A DNA stretch of 64,000 nucleotides. Source: Aquilaria yunnanensis. Taxonomy: Eukaryota; Streptophyta; Magnoliopsida; Malvales; Thymelaeaceae. The DNA is taken from NCBI GenBank assembly GCA_039654915.1, contig CM077594.1, positions 49,119,001 through 49,183,000 on the forward strand, given 5' to 3'. Below the pieces are notes generated by a model. It searched no databases and was not told where the DNA came from. It saw only the letters and a program-made list of their open reading frames with translations. Position 1 is the stretch's first letter, and every line of letters starts with the position of its first letter. The position numbers and the translations under genes were made by a program. Positions 1 through 11,500 of the stretch are shown piece by piece.

Positions 1-365
1 TTTGGAATGAATTAGAAACATTCGCAACTTCTTTGGAATGAAATGGAAAGTTTCACAACTTGGTTGGAATGAAATGGAAACATTCACAACTTGCTTGGAA
101 TGAAATGAAAACATTCACAACTAATTTGGAATGAAATGGAAACATTCACAAGTAGTTTCGAATGGAATGGAAACATTCACAACTCGTTTGGATTGGAATG
201 GAGTGATTCACACCTTGTTTGGAATGAAATGGAGACATTCACAACTAGTTTGGGATGAAATGGAAACTTTCACAACTAGTTTGGAATGAAATGGAAACAT
301 TCACAACATCTTTGGAATGAAATGGAAACATTCACAACATGCTTGGAATTAAAAGGAAAGATTCT
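1..365. repeat. 31-bp satellite array, left block
   Basis: Head-to-tail degenerate repeat with a 31-bp unit whose core reads TTTGGAATGAAATGGAAACA followed by TTCACAACTTG. A 30-bp variant lacks one A (GAATGAATGG instead of GAATGAAATGG). The last bases alternate between CTTG and CTAG. The array is cut at 365 by a solo LTR and resumes at 1418, and it probably extends beyond the left edge of the window. Confidence 0.95.
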
Positions 366-1417
366 GATATGATTAAAGAAGGCTAAGGAGCTCACTAGCA
401 CACTTAAACCTTTTGTCTCAAGCCTTTTCATGGATAATGGTCTTGGAATTTCGCAAGGAGCTACTAGAACATGCAAGGAATCATATGGAGATGATGGCCA
501 AGCTTGGATGTTGACAGATTGGTGATTTTTTGGTAGAAAAAACATATCTTGTGCTAAATAGATAGAAATTGAGTAATTCTTGATTCATTGGAAAGCTAAC
601 ATCAAGAGCTAGAAATCATATGAAAACCCTGAAACCCAGTTTGCATGTTAAGGAGGTCCAATTTAGCTTCAAAGTCGTGATTTGTGAGTCATCACCGGTT
701 TGGAAGCAGTTGCAGTATTTTGGGCATATCTTTGGCTTTAGATGTCTATTTTGTGTGAATCATACGTCATTTCAAAGCTAAGAAAGAAATCTACAACTTT
801 CATTCTTTTTCATTTTGTAAAAATCATGGCTGCATCACGTTCGAATTTCAGCTTGAAGTTGAAGACACAAGCAAGAACCACCTGAGAAGACCATTTTGGG
901 GTTTTTATGGCCAATCTTGTGTTGTAACGCATTTTATTTTATTTTCCTGTTTATTTACATTTTTTAGGATGTTATTTAGGCCATGGAAGTGCTTTAGGTC
1001 ACTTAGGATAATGGAATTCGCTGCACACCTTAAACATGTGTAAAAGGGTGTAGAATCCTAGTTTGACTAGGTTTTCTTGAGTCCCTTGTAACTAGGTTTC
1101 CAAGGTGACTTGGGCTGCGAATTTTCCTAAGTCTTTTACCCTAGTTTAGGCCTATAAATAAGCACATATTCTGGTTGTAAAACACAGCCTTGACATGAAA
1201 TAATATTGCTATTTTGGAGAGAATTTCTTTTTGTTTCTCTGTGGACTACCTTGGTGAACAAGTATGCTTGTGTTCTTGGTGTTCTTATACTTTTCCCTTC
1301 TAGTCATAGGTTGATTAGGGGTGGGGGTCTTCAAATCCAATCTCTTTGATGTCTTGTGGAGCTTGAAAAACATCTTCGGCACATTTCATGGTCTTTATAC
1401 CATTGGGGTTCGCATCA
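366..1417 (+). mobile_element. Solo LTR of the A/B gypsy superfamily inside the satellite
   Basis: The segment begins TGATATGATTAAAGAAGG and ends GGGGTTCGCATCA, the same termini as the LTRs at 41055, 59350 and (reverse complement) 41448. It is flanked by the direct repeat GATTC at 361-365 and 1418-1422, and satellite units stand on both sides. No PBS, internal region or second LTR is present, so it is a solo LTR of 1,052 bp left by LTR-LTR recombination. A TATA-like TATAAATA lies at 1153-1160. The 5' part encodes a relict of the LTR-encoded protein tail that combines segments now found separately in the family A and family B LTRs. Confidence 0.93.
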
Positions 1418-4402
1418 GATTCACAACTAGTTTCGAGTGAAATGGAAACATTCACAGCTTGTTCGGATTGAATGGAAACATTCAGAACTTGTTTGGAATG
1501 AATGGAAATGTTCACAACTCGTTTGGAACAAAATGGAAACATTCACAACTAGTTTGGAATGAAAAGGAAATATTCACAACTTGTTTGGAATGAAATGGAA
1601 AGATTCACAACTTGTTTGGAAAGAAATGGAAACAATTCACAACTTCTTTGTAATGAAATGGAAAAATTCACAACTACTTTCGAATGAAATGGAAACATTC
1701 ACAACCTATTTGGAATAAAATGGAAAAATTCACAACTAGTTTGGAATGAATGGAAACATTCACAACATGTTTGGAATGAAATGGAAACAGTCACAACTTT
1801 TTTGGAATGAAATGGAAACATTAACAAGCTGCTTGGAACGAAATGGAAACACTTAGAACTACTTTTGAAAGAAATAGAAACATTCACAATTTGTTTCAAC
1901 TGAAATGGAAACATTCACAACTAGTTTAGAATGAATGGAAATATTCACAACTTACTTGGAATGAAATGGAAACACTCATAACCAGTTCGTACATGAATGG
2001 AAACATTCACAACTTCTTTGGAATGAAATGAAAACATTCACAACCAGTTTGGAATGATTTGAGACATTCACAACTTGGTTGGAATGTAATGGAAACATTC
2101 TCAACTTGTTTGAAATGAAAAGGAAAGATTCACAACTTTTTTAGAATGAAATGGAAACATTCGTAAGTTGTTTAGAATGAATTGGAAACATTCCCAACTA
2201 GTTTGGAATGAATGGAATCATTCACAACATGTTTCAAATGAAATGGAAACAATCACAAGTTCTTTGGAATAAAATGGAAACAATCACAACTTGTTTGGAA
2301 TGGAATGGAAACTTTCACAACTAGTTTCAAATGAAATGGAAACATTCACAAATTGTTTGGAATGAAATGGAATCATTCATAACTAGTTTGGAATGAATGA
2401 AAACATTCACAACTTCTTTGGAATGAAATGGAAATCTTCACAAGTTGTTGGGAATGAAATGGAAAGTTTCACAACTTGGTTGGAATGAAATGGAAATATT
2501 CACAAATTGTTTGGAATGAAGGGAAGCAATCACAACTTGTTTGGAATGAAATAGAAACATTCACAACTTCTTTCGAGGGAAATAGAAACATTCACAATTA
2601 GTTTTGAATGAAATGGAAACATTGACAACTTGGTTGGAATGAAATGGAAACATTCACAGCTAGTTTAAAATGAAATGGAAACATTCACAACTTATTTGGA
2701 TTGAATTGGAAACATTGACAACTAGTTCGGAAAGAATGGAATCATTCACAACTTGTTTGGAATGAAATGGAAACATTCACAAATTGTTTGGAATAAAATG
2801 GAATGATCCACAACTAGTTTGGAATGAAATGGGAACATTCACAACTTATTTGGAATGAGATGGGAATGTGCAAAACTAGTTTGGAATGAATGGAAACATT
2901 CACAACTTGTTTGGAATGAAATGGAAAGATTCATAACTTGTTTGAAATGAATCGAAACATTCATAACTTGTTCGGAATGAAATAGAAACTTTCACAACTA
3001 GTTTTGAATGAATTGAAAAGATTCACAACTTGTTTGGAATGAAATGGAAACATTTACAAATTGTTTAGAATGAAATGGAAACATTCGCAACTTGTTCAGA
3101 ATGAATGGAAATATTCACATCTTGTTTGGAATGAAATGGAAACACTCACAACTTGTTTGGAATGAAATGGAAACATTCACAACTAGTTTTGAATGAAATG
3201 GAAACACTCACAACTAGTTTTGAATGAAATGGAAACATTCACAACTAGTTTTGAATGAAATGGAAACACTCACAACTTGTTTGGAATGAAATGGAAAGAT
3301 TCAGAACATGTTTGGAATGAAATGGAAACATTAACAACTTGTTTGTAATGAAATGGAAAGATTCATAACTTTTTTTGAATGAAATGAAAACATTCACAAC
3401 TTGTTTGGAATGAAATGGAAACATTCATTTGGAGTTTGGAATAAGTGGAAACATTCACAACTTGTTTGGAATCAAGTGGAAACATTCGCAACTTCTTTTG
3501 AATGAAATGGAAAAATTCATAACTTACTTGGAATGAAATCAAAACATTCATAACTAGTTTCGAATGAAATGGAAACAGTCACAACTTGTTTGGAATGAAA
3601 TGGAAACATTCACAACTTGTTTGGAATGAATTGAAAACATTCACAACTAGTTTGGAATGAATGGAAACATTCAAAACTTGTTTACAATGAAATGGGAACT
3701 TTCACAACTAGTTTGGAATGAAATGGAATGATTCACAAGTTGTTTGGAATGAAATGGAAACATTCACAACTTGTTTGGAATCAAATGTAAACATTCGCAA
3801 CTAGTTCGGAATGAATGGAAAGATTCACAAGTTGTTTGGAACGAAATGGAAACACACAACTAATGTTGAATGGAATGGAAACATTGGCAACTTGTTTGGA
3901 ATGAAATGGAATCATTGACAACTTGTTTGGAATCAAATGGAAACAATCATAACTTGTTTGGAATGAAATGGAAACTTTCACAACTAGTTTGGAATGAAAA
4001 GGAAACATTCACAAGTTATTTGGAATAAAATGGAAACATTCACAACCTTCTTGGAATGAAATGGAAACATTCACAACTAGTTTCGAGTGAAATGGAAACA
4101 TTCACAACTTGTTGCGAACGAATGAAAACATTCATAACTTGTTTAGAATCAAATGGATTCATTCACAGATTGTTTTGAATGAAAAGTAAACATTGACAAC
4201 TTGTTTGGAATGAAATGGAAAGATTCACAACTTGTTTGGAATGAAATGGAAATGTCCACAACTTGTTCGGATAGAAATCGAAACATTCACAACTTGTTTG
4301 GAATGAAACGGAAAAATTCACAACTAGTTTTGAATAAAATGGAAACATTCATAACTTGTTTGGAATGAAATGGAAAAATTCATAACTTGTTTGGAACAAA
4401 AT
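1418..4402. repeat. 31-bp satellite array, right block
   Basis: Continuation of the 31-bp satellite, about 96 further units judged from length. Units differ by scattered substitutions (TTC/CTC, CTTG/CTAG, TTTGG/TTTCG) and by the 30/31-bp length variant. Long reading frames across it on the minus strand are a by-product of the repeat and not genes. Around 3140-3290 successive units alternate ACTC and ATTC, which gives a local 62-bp dimer. Confidence 0.95.
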
Positions 4403-4466
4403 TTTTCCATTTTATTCCAAACAAGTTGTGAATGTTCGTATTTCATTAGAAACAAGTTGTGAATCA
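4403..4466. repeat. Inverted satellite units at the array edge
   Basis: The direction of the repeat flips at about 4402. The two units that follow are the reverse complement of the array consensus (ATTCCAAACAAGTTGTGAAT at 4414-4433, then a shorter diverged unit). Together with the last forward unit they form a small palindrome. The array then ends against copia LTR sequence. Confidence 0.85.
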
Positions 4467-4471
4467 TGATA

Positions 4472-4848
4472 TCATTCTACGGCATCCACACGATCCTCTT
4501 GGGATCACCACACCTTCACCACATCTTGGTAGATGCGTTTCTCTTGTGCTCGCAGTGCTAGCTTGTGTCCTTCATGGAATAGCAAGAGAAGACTGCGGCT
4601 GTCACATCTGGGATGCTAGGGCAAAATAAAACTACCAATTTCCCACTATATGATGTATTTATAGTGAGACTCAACTTCCAAGCCTAATGGATTTCAAGCC
4701 CTAATCCAATTAGGCTTTAATTTGGGGCTTAATAATGGCTCAAGTTTTAGGCCAATTGTTAATATGAAACTATTATGAAACCATAACCCAAATAAGTTAG
4801 CCCATACTCTCAAATAATCCAAATAGGCTTTATGTGTGCGACCTAATA
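4472..4848 (-). mobile_element. Copia LTR fragment
   Basis: This stretch aligns along its length with 15590-15952 of the copia LTR further right: the shared blocks include GTATTTATAGTGAGACTCAA, CCTAATCCAATTAGGC and TGAAACCATAACCCAAATAA in the same order and orientation. Both LTR ends are missing. It is bounded by the satellite on the left and by the large inverted repeat on the right, so it is a truncated relic. Confidence 0.8.
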
Positions 4849-7024
4849 TGTTACCCACTCCGGGGTAGTCCAGTTATGGTGCCAAAATTGTGCATTTAGA
4901 CTCCCAGGATTGGTAATGTTCTGTAGGCCATCAGAACACTACCCTTAGTGTGCATACCCAAGTGGCCCTCTTGGGCACTATGTAAATACATGCATATTGG
5001 TCCAACCATCACACACATATTCACATTTCATGCACACCATGGCAGCAAAGAAGGAAAACACTAGCACAAGTCTTAGTTTTGGCTTCCACACATTAGGCAA
5101 TCTTGTTAAGTTCTAGTGGCCAGCTACTGCACCTGTAACTTCCACTAATAAACTGTATCATTCTAGCCACATAGCCACCTGTTTTCTTTGCTCCATTATC
5201 AAGTAGAGACTTAGAGCAAATCAAGGAATTTTGTTTTACATCAATAGCCCACCTATGGACCAAGTTATGGAATATTTAAGTTGGTTACAAAATTCTGATC
5301 AAATGAACAGTAACTCAGCCAATTTTGCAACGACATATCTTTGGCTACAAGGATCCAAATCCAGAAATTCTAAATTCCAGTTCAACCTCTAGATGTTCTC
5401 TAGGTGTGGTCAAAATTTCATACCAAGATTCATTTTACACAGGGAGATATTAAACTTTAGGTACATGGTTGAAATTCTGGCAACTTTTGGACCATTTTGC
5501 CCATACAATTTTTCCAAACCATGCAAACACTTCATTCACAAGGGGAAAGCCCTCCAAGGCTATCCCATATATGTCCAATACACATATGAATTACATTCCC
5601 TTTATTTTAACAATTTTATGTGGCCAAAACAGAATTTACAAGTAAGCAGCCGATCATTCACACTTAGGCAGCTTTGCACCACATCACTTACATAGCCAAA
5701 ACATTACTCAAATGTTCACATACTTGAATCATTTTACATAAACTACATTTAAATGCATACATGCACTACAATATGGTCTTAACTCAGCTAAATACGCACC
5801 CTAGGTTACAGGAGGTCCTGAGACACAATGGACTACAAAAACAGGATGCTGGACAGCTGCTGCACAACACAGTAAGTACCACCATTAAAAATACTAGATG
5901 TGCCCCTAAAATTACCAAACTTTCAAGATCACAACTAGATATGATATGGAAATTTTGGTGATTTTAGGAGCACATTTGGTATTTTTAGTGATGGTGCTTA
6001 CTGTGTTGTGCAGCAGCTATCCAGCATCCTGTTTTTGGAGTCCATTGTGTCTCAGGACCTCCTGTAACCTAGGGTGTGTATTTAGCTGAGTTAAGACCAT
6101 ATTGTAGTGCATGTATTCATGTACATGTAGTGTATGTAAAATGAGACAAGTATGTGGACATTTGAGTAATGTTTTGGCTATGTAAGTGATGTGGTGCAAA
6201 GCTGCCTAACTGTGAATGATGGGCTGCTTACTTGTAAATTCTATTTTGGCCATATAAAGTTGTTAAAAGCAAGGGAATGTAATTCCTATGTGTAATGGAC
6301 ATATATGGGATAGCCTTTGAGGGCTTTCCCCTTGTGAATGAAGTGTTTGCATGGTTTGGAAAAATTGTATGGGCAAAATGGTCCAAAAGTTGCCAAAATT
6401 TTGACCCTGTACCTAAAGTTTAATATCTCCTTGTGTAGAATGAATCTTGTTATGAAATTTTGGCCACATCTAGATAAATTTCAAAGGTTGAACTAGAATT
6501 TGGAATTTATGAATTTGGATCCCTTTAGCCAAATATATGATGCTGTAAAGTTGGCTAAGTTACTGTTCATTTGGTCAGAATTTTGTAACCAACTTGAAAA
6601 ATCCATAACTTGGTCCATAGGTGGGCTATTGATGTAAAACAACATTTCTTGGTTTGTTCTAAGTCTTTACTTGATAATGGAACAAATAAAATAGGGTGGT
6701 ATGTGGCTAGAATGATACAATTTATTAGTGGAAGTTACAGGTGTAGTAGCTGGTCACTAGAATTTAATAAGAGTGCCTAATGTGTGGTAGCCAAGATTAA
6801 GACTTGTGCTAGTTTTTTCCTTCTTTGCTGCCATGGTGTGCATGAAATGTGAATATGTGTGTGATGGTTGGACCAATATTCATGTGTTTACATAGTGCCC
6901 AAGATGGCCACTTGGGTATGCACACTAAGGGTAGTGTTCTGATGGCCTACAGAACATTACCAATCCTAGGAGTTTAAATGCACAATTTTGGCACCATAAT
7001 TCGACTACCCCAGAGTGGGTAACA
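4849..7024. repeat. 2.2-kb inverted repeat (giant hairpin)
   Basis: Two arms of about 1.05 kb are reverse complements of one another with roughly nine in ten bases matching by eye. The outer ends are TGTTACCC at 4849 and GGGTAACA at 7017-7024. Matching continues almost to the centre, where AAAATTACCAAA (near 5908) faces TTTTGGTGATTTT (near 5952), leaving a spacer of only about 30 bp. No transposase is recognisable and no clear target duplication flanks the ends. A short frame starting near 5761 (+) recurs near 6110 (-) only because the arms are mirror images. It could be a foldback or MITE-like element, or two inverted copies of one repeat. Confidence 0.85.
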
Positions 7025-7757
7025 GAAGTAGAGACTTCGGTCATCTAAATCTCTTGGGGGTGCTTCGAGGGACTTATTATGGAAACCGTGTAGGAGACGC
7101 TTTCTTTCCCGAAGGTGTGTGCCTTCCCAGCTGAGGTAACCTGTGAGTGTCACTCCTTGCCCTTTGGCCATTCCCTTGGTGTTTTTAAGATATGCACCCC
7201 CCTTTTTTATTTTTCTGCTGCAGGTCAGTAGACTGTCACATATTGTAATCAGGAGCATTTCTTCAGATATGTGTGCCTAGGTTTTTGTGCTGTCAAAACG
7301 CGTGCCCTTGTTTCCTGCGTTGGACGACAGTGGCACGCGGTGATTGGGGGGCAGCTGCATCGGTTACACCAGCCACGTCCTTTTGCCTTCGAGGGGTAAT
7401 TGTGGTGACGATTTGCCTTCGTAGGGTAGTTATGGCGATGATTCGGTTACCCCCCTTCGGTCTATATAAACCTTCCTTCCTTTCATGGCCCTTATTTGCT
7501 TTCCTTTGCTTCTGTCCTGGTCTCATTTGCTCTCAAGCGCTTCTTTCTCTTTTGCGGCGGTGCAAGCGGAGGAGTGATTTCCGGCAACCTTTTACGATGG
7601 CGTCTACTAATCCCGACTTCGGCAAAAGTTCGGTGGGTTTCCCTTCCAAAGGTCCCTCGGTTTCTTCTGTTTCCATTTTTTCTAGAGTTTGAAGTTGCTT
7701 CCTCATTCCTGAAGTCCCTTGACATTCTTTCCCAATGTCGTTACTTTTTACCGAATA
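7025..7757 (+). other. 5' region of the Tat antisense ORF
   Basis: No gene is recognisable here. From about 7300 the sequence aligns with the reverse complement of 37330-37000, upstream of the second antisense ORF copy, so it is the 5' flank and leader of that ORF. A TATA box lies inside it at 7463-7470. The left end is cut by the inverted repeat at 7024, and the 3' LTR expected beyond it is missing. A short reading frame from 7597 encodes about 30 residues before a stop and has no recognised domain. Confidence 0.6.
7463..7470 (+). promoter_or_regulatory. TATA box of the Tat antisense ORF
   Basis: TATATAAA followed by CC. The same motif occurs in the matching position of the second copy (37132-37141, minus strand), upstream of the conserved antisense ORF. 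That supports a dedicated antisense promoter inside the element. Confidence 0.6.
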
Positions 7758-8596
7758 TGTCTTCCCCTGTCACAATCATGTCCGTCCAAACTACTCCCGA
7801 GAGATGGCTTCCTCTCATGTCTCATCCGTGTTGTAACACTTCAGAGAAGTTAATGAAGTGGATAACTAAATTTTTTCTTCCTTCTTATGCCATTATCCGG
7901 CTACCCCGTCTTGGCCTGTTCAGCTTCATGAATAGATCGGATGAGGTTACTATTTTCCAAGGCTAACATAAGGCCGGACTTTGGTTCCCTCTGCCGAAGA
8001 TGATTTGTGACTTTTGCCAATTCCATGGCATAGCCGTGAATCAGCTTCCTCCTAACTCCTATTCTTACTTTAATGCTTTTCTCTGCATGAGTGGGGTTTT
8101 CAAGATAGAACCCCACTTCATCATCTTCATGTAGTATTACAATCTCTATCTGGTCCCGAAGGGTGGCTTCTATTTCATGCTACCTCAAGGATCTGGGAGC
8201 AAAATATACATGTTTACCTTCGACACCAAGGATAGTTGGTGAGGGTGGCAAAGGAAGTTCTTCTTCTTGACGGTGGCGGAGGCGTGGTCGCACGTGCCGA
8301 CTAGGTGGGCCCGGGGGATGCTACAGACGGATGTTGTTAATCCCAAGAAATTGCTAACTCCCGAGTTAGCAGCAAGGTTTGAGGATTTCGACAGCCGTAT
8401 CCGAGCTGTCGCCAACTAGGATGCCAAGGTCCCACCATGCTGCTTCTATCCTTTCCCCATCAGGTGGGATCTCATGATTGAAGAAGTTCTTCGGGAGTTA
8501 GGGGTGATCAAGGAGCACAAAACCGACCTCAGCATACCAGCACCTCCCATCGATGGAAAGAAATCATGGCCGGTGATGCTCCTTCGGAAGGAGCTC
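7758..8596 (+). pseudogene. Tat antisense ORF, N-terminal part (putative gypsy-type transposon domain)
   Basis: Conceptual translation from the ATG at 7758 gives a protein resembling the plant family called putative gypsy type transposon (Pfam PF04195-like, from memory), with a recognisable block around GLWFPLPKMICDFCQF, GIAVNQLPPNSYSYFN and KFFFLTVAEAW. It is broken by stops near 7964, at 8134 and at 8240-8242; the last is shared with the second copy near 36465. It runs opposite to the integrase at 14084-15060, as known for the extra antisense ORFs of Tat-lineage elements. The frame is interrupted at 8596 by the 3.4-kb insertion and resumes at 12020. Function unknown. Confidence 0.7.
8592..8596. 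repeat. Target-site duplication AGCTC (left)
   Basis: AGCTC here matches AGCTC at 12015-12019. Joining the antisense ORF across one copy restores alignment with its homologue near 36115, which supports this as the insertion site of the 8597-12014 element. Confidence 0.8.
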
Positions 8597-11500
8597 TATT
8601 AGGCACCTCCTAAGTGCTTGGCTTAGGCCAAGGAATATCATGGAAAACCAAGGAAAATGAGAGAAAATAGAAAAGGGAAGTAAGAGAAGCTCTGGAGACT
8701 GGTACAGTGACTTATGTGCAAAACTGGAGACTTTCAGAACTTAATTGCACATAGAAAATGTACTATGGGGAAGGTGACAGAAAACAGAGAAAAGGCACTA
8801 AATTGAGCACTAAGTTGAGTGGTACAAGTGAAACCACAAACTTAAAGATGGCATTGTTGGCCATGCAAAATTCTGTGATGGCTAGTCCAAGACTAGACCA
8901 TTTTTGGGAGACAACAATGATTGCTAGTCACATTCTTGTCTACCACTAAGTGTACTATTCACTAGTTAACTAAACAAACTAACTAGTTTGTGATCTAGTC
9001 ATGGCCGGTTATGCATGTGTGTATATAACACTTTGGTACTTGTGTTGTTTATTTGCTTGGCATCTTGGGCCAAGAATGGACTAAAGTGTCATTGGAATCA
9101 AGGATTTAATGGCGGTTTTGTGGGCTTGTAAGCTTAGAAGACTACTTTGCACCATGCATTTTATTGGAAGGCCAAAGTTAGCATTTTAGCTAACAAAACT
9201 TAAAGACATTCGGCCGAAACTACCAAGGCCATTTTACTTAGTTCATTTTCGGGTTTCCATGCTTTGTTTGGCCGAGAGTTCTTCCTTGAGTGCTCATCGA
9301 AATTTCTCCTCAAAATCAAGCTAATCTTGGAAGCTTTTGAAGAATTCAAGCTTGGGAGACTTGTTTCGACCTTAGTTCACTTGGAAATCAAGCTTGTTCT
9401 TGAAGGTTGAAGGAAGGCCGAGCCAATTGAGCTAGGGTTTGAGGTAAAGTCCATATCTCCTTGAATTCATGGTAGTTCTTCCATGTACAAGGACCCTAAG
9501 TGCTCAATTGAAGATGTATTAAGTTAAATGAGCAAGAAATGTTTCGGTATGAAAGTGAAATGTTGGCCGAATGTGATGAACAAGTGTTCTTGGTGTTCTT
9601 CTTGGAATTCATGGAAATTAATCCATGTGTGATGCTTGTTAATGATTATTTCACCTTGTGTTAGGTTGTTGGGGTGAAGAACACCAAGTTTGTGAAAGTT
9701 AGTGTGTTAGCCGAAAGTTGGATTTGAGGTAATTCATGTTCTACCTCTAATTACATGGCATTGATGCCATGAGCTTTGATTATTGATGATATAGTGATCA
9801 TATGTTGGATTGAATGGGTGGAGAGCATTGTTATGTGAGGTTGGGTTTTGTGGCCGAAAGCTTGAAGTGGTATAATTTAGTGTCCATTACTTGAGTACAT
9901 GGTAATGATGCCATGAAACATGTTTAGTGGTGATTTGGTGATTATATGATGAACTAAATTGATGAAGCACATTGTTATGTGATTATGGGCATTTTAGCCG
10001 AGAGCTAAACTTAATGTGAAATGGTGTGTTTTACTTGGTTACATGGTAATTGTGCCATGAGCATCGTCCTTTGAGGGCCACTTGGTCATGTTTTGGGTTA
10101 GTTGGATGAATGACACAAATATGTGAAAATGTGTACCTTGGCCGAGAGCTTAGTTTATGATAACATAGTGCATTTCACTTGGTTACTTGGCAATGATGCC
10201 ATGGATGATGTACATTGATGACTAGAACATCATATGGAATGACAGAATGATGGGCAGTACATATATGGACATATTGGACACTTTGGCTGAGAGCTAAAGT
10301 GTGTGCATTCTAGTGTTCTTCAATTGAGTCATGGTAGTTTAATCCATGGATGTGTATAATGATGCCTATATGTTGTTATGCTAGGCATTGGGATTAAAGA
10401 GCACATGGACATTTGAAACTTGGTTGAGACCGAGAGCTATTTGAGGTAGGGTTCACTGGCACTTGATATTGCTTGGTATTATACACCATGGTTCAAGTGT
10501 CTAGAGTGACTAAGTGATGGTTAAAACTTGCCAAATGACCTTAGTTGCTTGATGGGCTTAATGGTTATACTTGGTTGTTTTGTTGATTAGCTAATTAACT
10601 ATGGTACATGTACTAGAAATGCAAGTAAATGTGGCCTATTTGCTTGGCATTTTGGGAGCTCCAAATGGAAATGGTGTATTGGTAAGTTTGTGTGCAAGAA
10701 ATGCACATGGGTACATGTATGGCTTATATGGCCGAGAGCAACATTGTGGAGTGTGTGTGTGTACTTGTGTGCTTTGGTGTTTCCTTGTGCATGCTAACCC
10801 CACTTATGAAATATTTTACTTATTTATCTGTCTTATATATGTATATGCCTGTTTTTCTTGTCTTGGTGTTTGTTTTGCAGGTTGAGCTAACTAATGGGAG
10901 GTTAAGCTTTGAGTGATTACTCAGCTTAACTAAATAGACTCAATATGAGTTGTATATGTTTTAAGTGAATCCTACTGAGTTATATGCTCACTGCCCATCC
11001 TTTATTTTTCAGGCAAGGATATTCGGCCTGAGTAGTGCTAAGCTGCCTTGTGTGTGTGCTTAGTGTTTATTTGCTTAGTTACCAAGGTATGTGCCAATGT
11101 GTGCTTGGCGTAGCATTTTGGTTTCATTACAAGTCTTATTTACCTATGGTTGGCCGAGACTTATGTTTTAAGTTTGCAGGCTGTAGAGTGGGAACTGTCT
11201 AGGAGAGCATGGATACTTGGACTTTAGCTCTGATTGTGGTATTCACCTTTATGACCATGAATATGGCCATAGGTTTGGTGTTGCAGTGTGTACTTCTGTA
11301 TGGGATTCTCAAGGTTTTGTTTGACCATTAGGAGTATGGTCTCGGGTTGTATGTAACTTGGCATGAACAACTTATGGATGCTTGGCATTTATAGCCATGG
11401 TAGATACTAGGTAGACTACCATTTTGATTTGTACATATATGTAGTCTTGGATACCTAGTTGTGGATGTTTTGTGGATTTTGGATGCTAAGTTATGTATGG

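Noticed and set aside
276..4348. Reading frames of 60-90 codons across the satellite
   Set aside because: They are translations of the 31-bp repeat (recurring FHSKQVVNVSISF-like words) and have no start context or domain.
1..4466. CRISPR-like array
   Set aside because: Units are contiguous with no spacers, and the setting is a plant genome. It is a satellite.
1..4466. Relation to GGAAT-type animal satellites
   Set aside because: The GGAATG word occurs once per 31-bp unit inside unrelated sequence, so resemblance is by short-word chance.
5761..6199. Duplicated small ORF beginning MHYNMVLTQLNTHPRLQ on both strands
   Set aside because: The two copies are mirror images through the inverted repeat. 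They are short with no domain.
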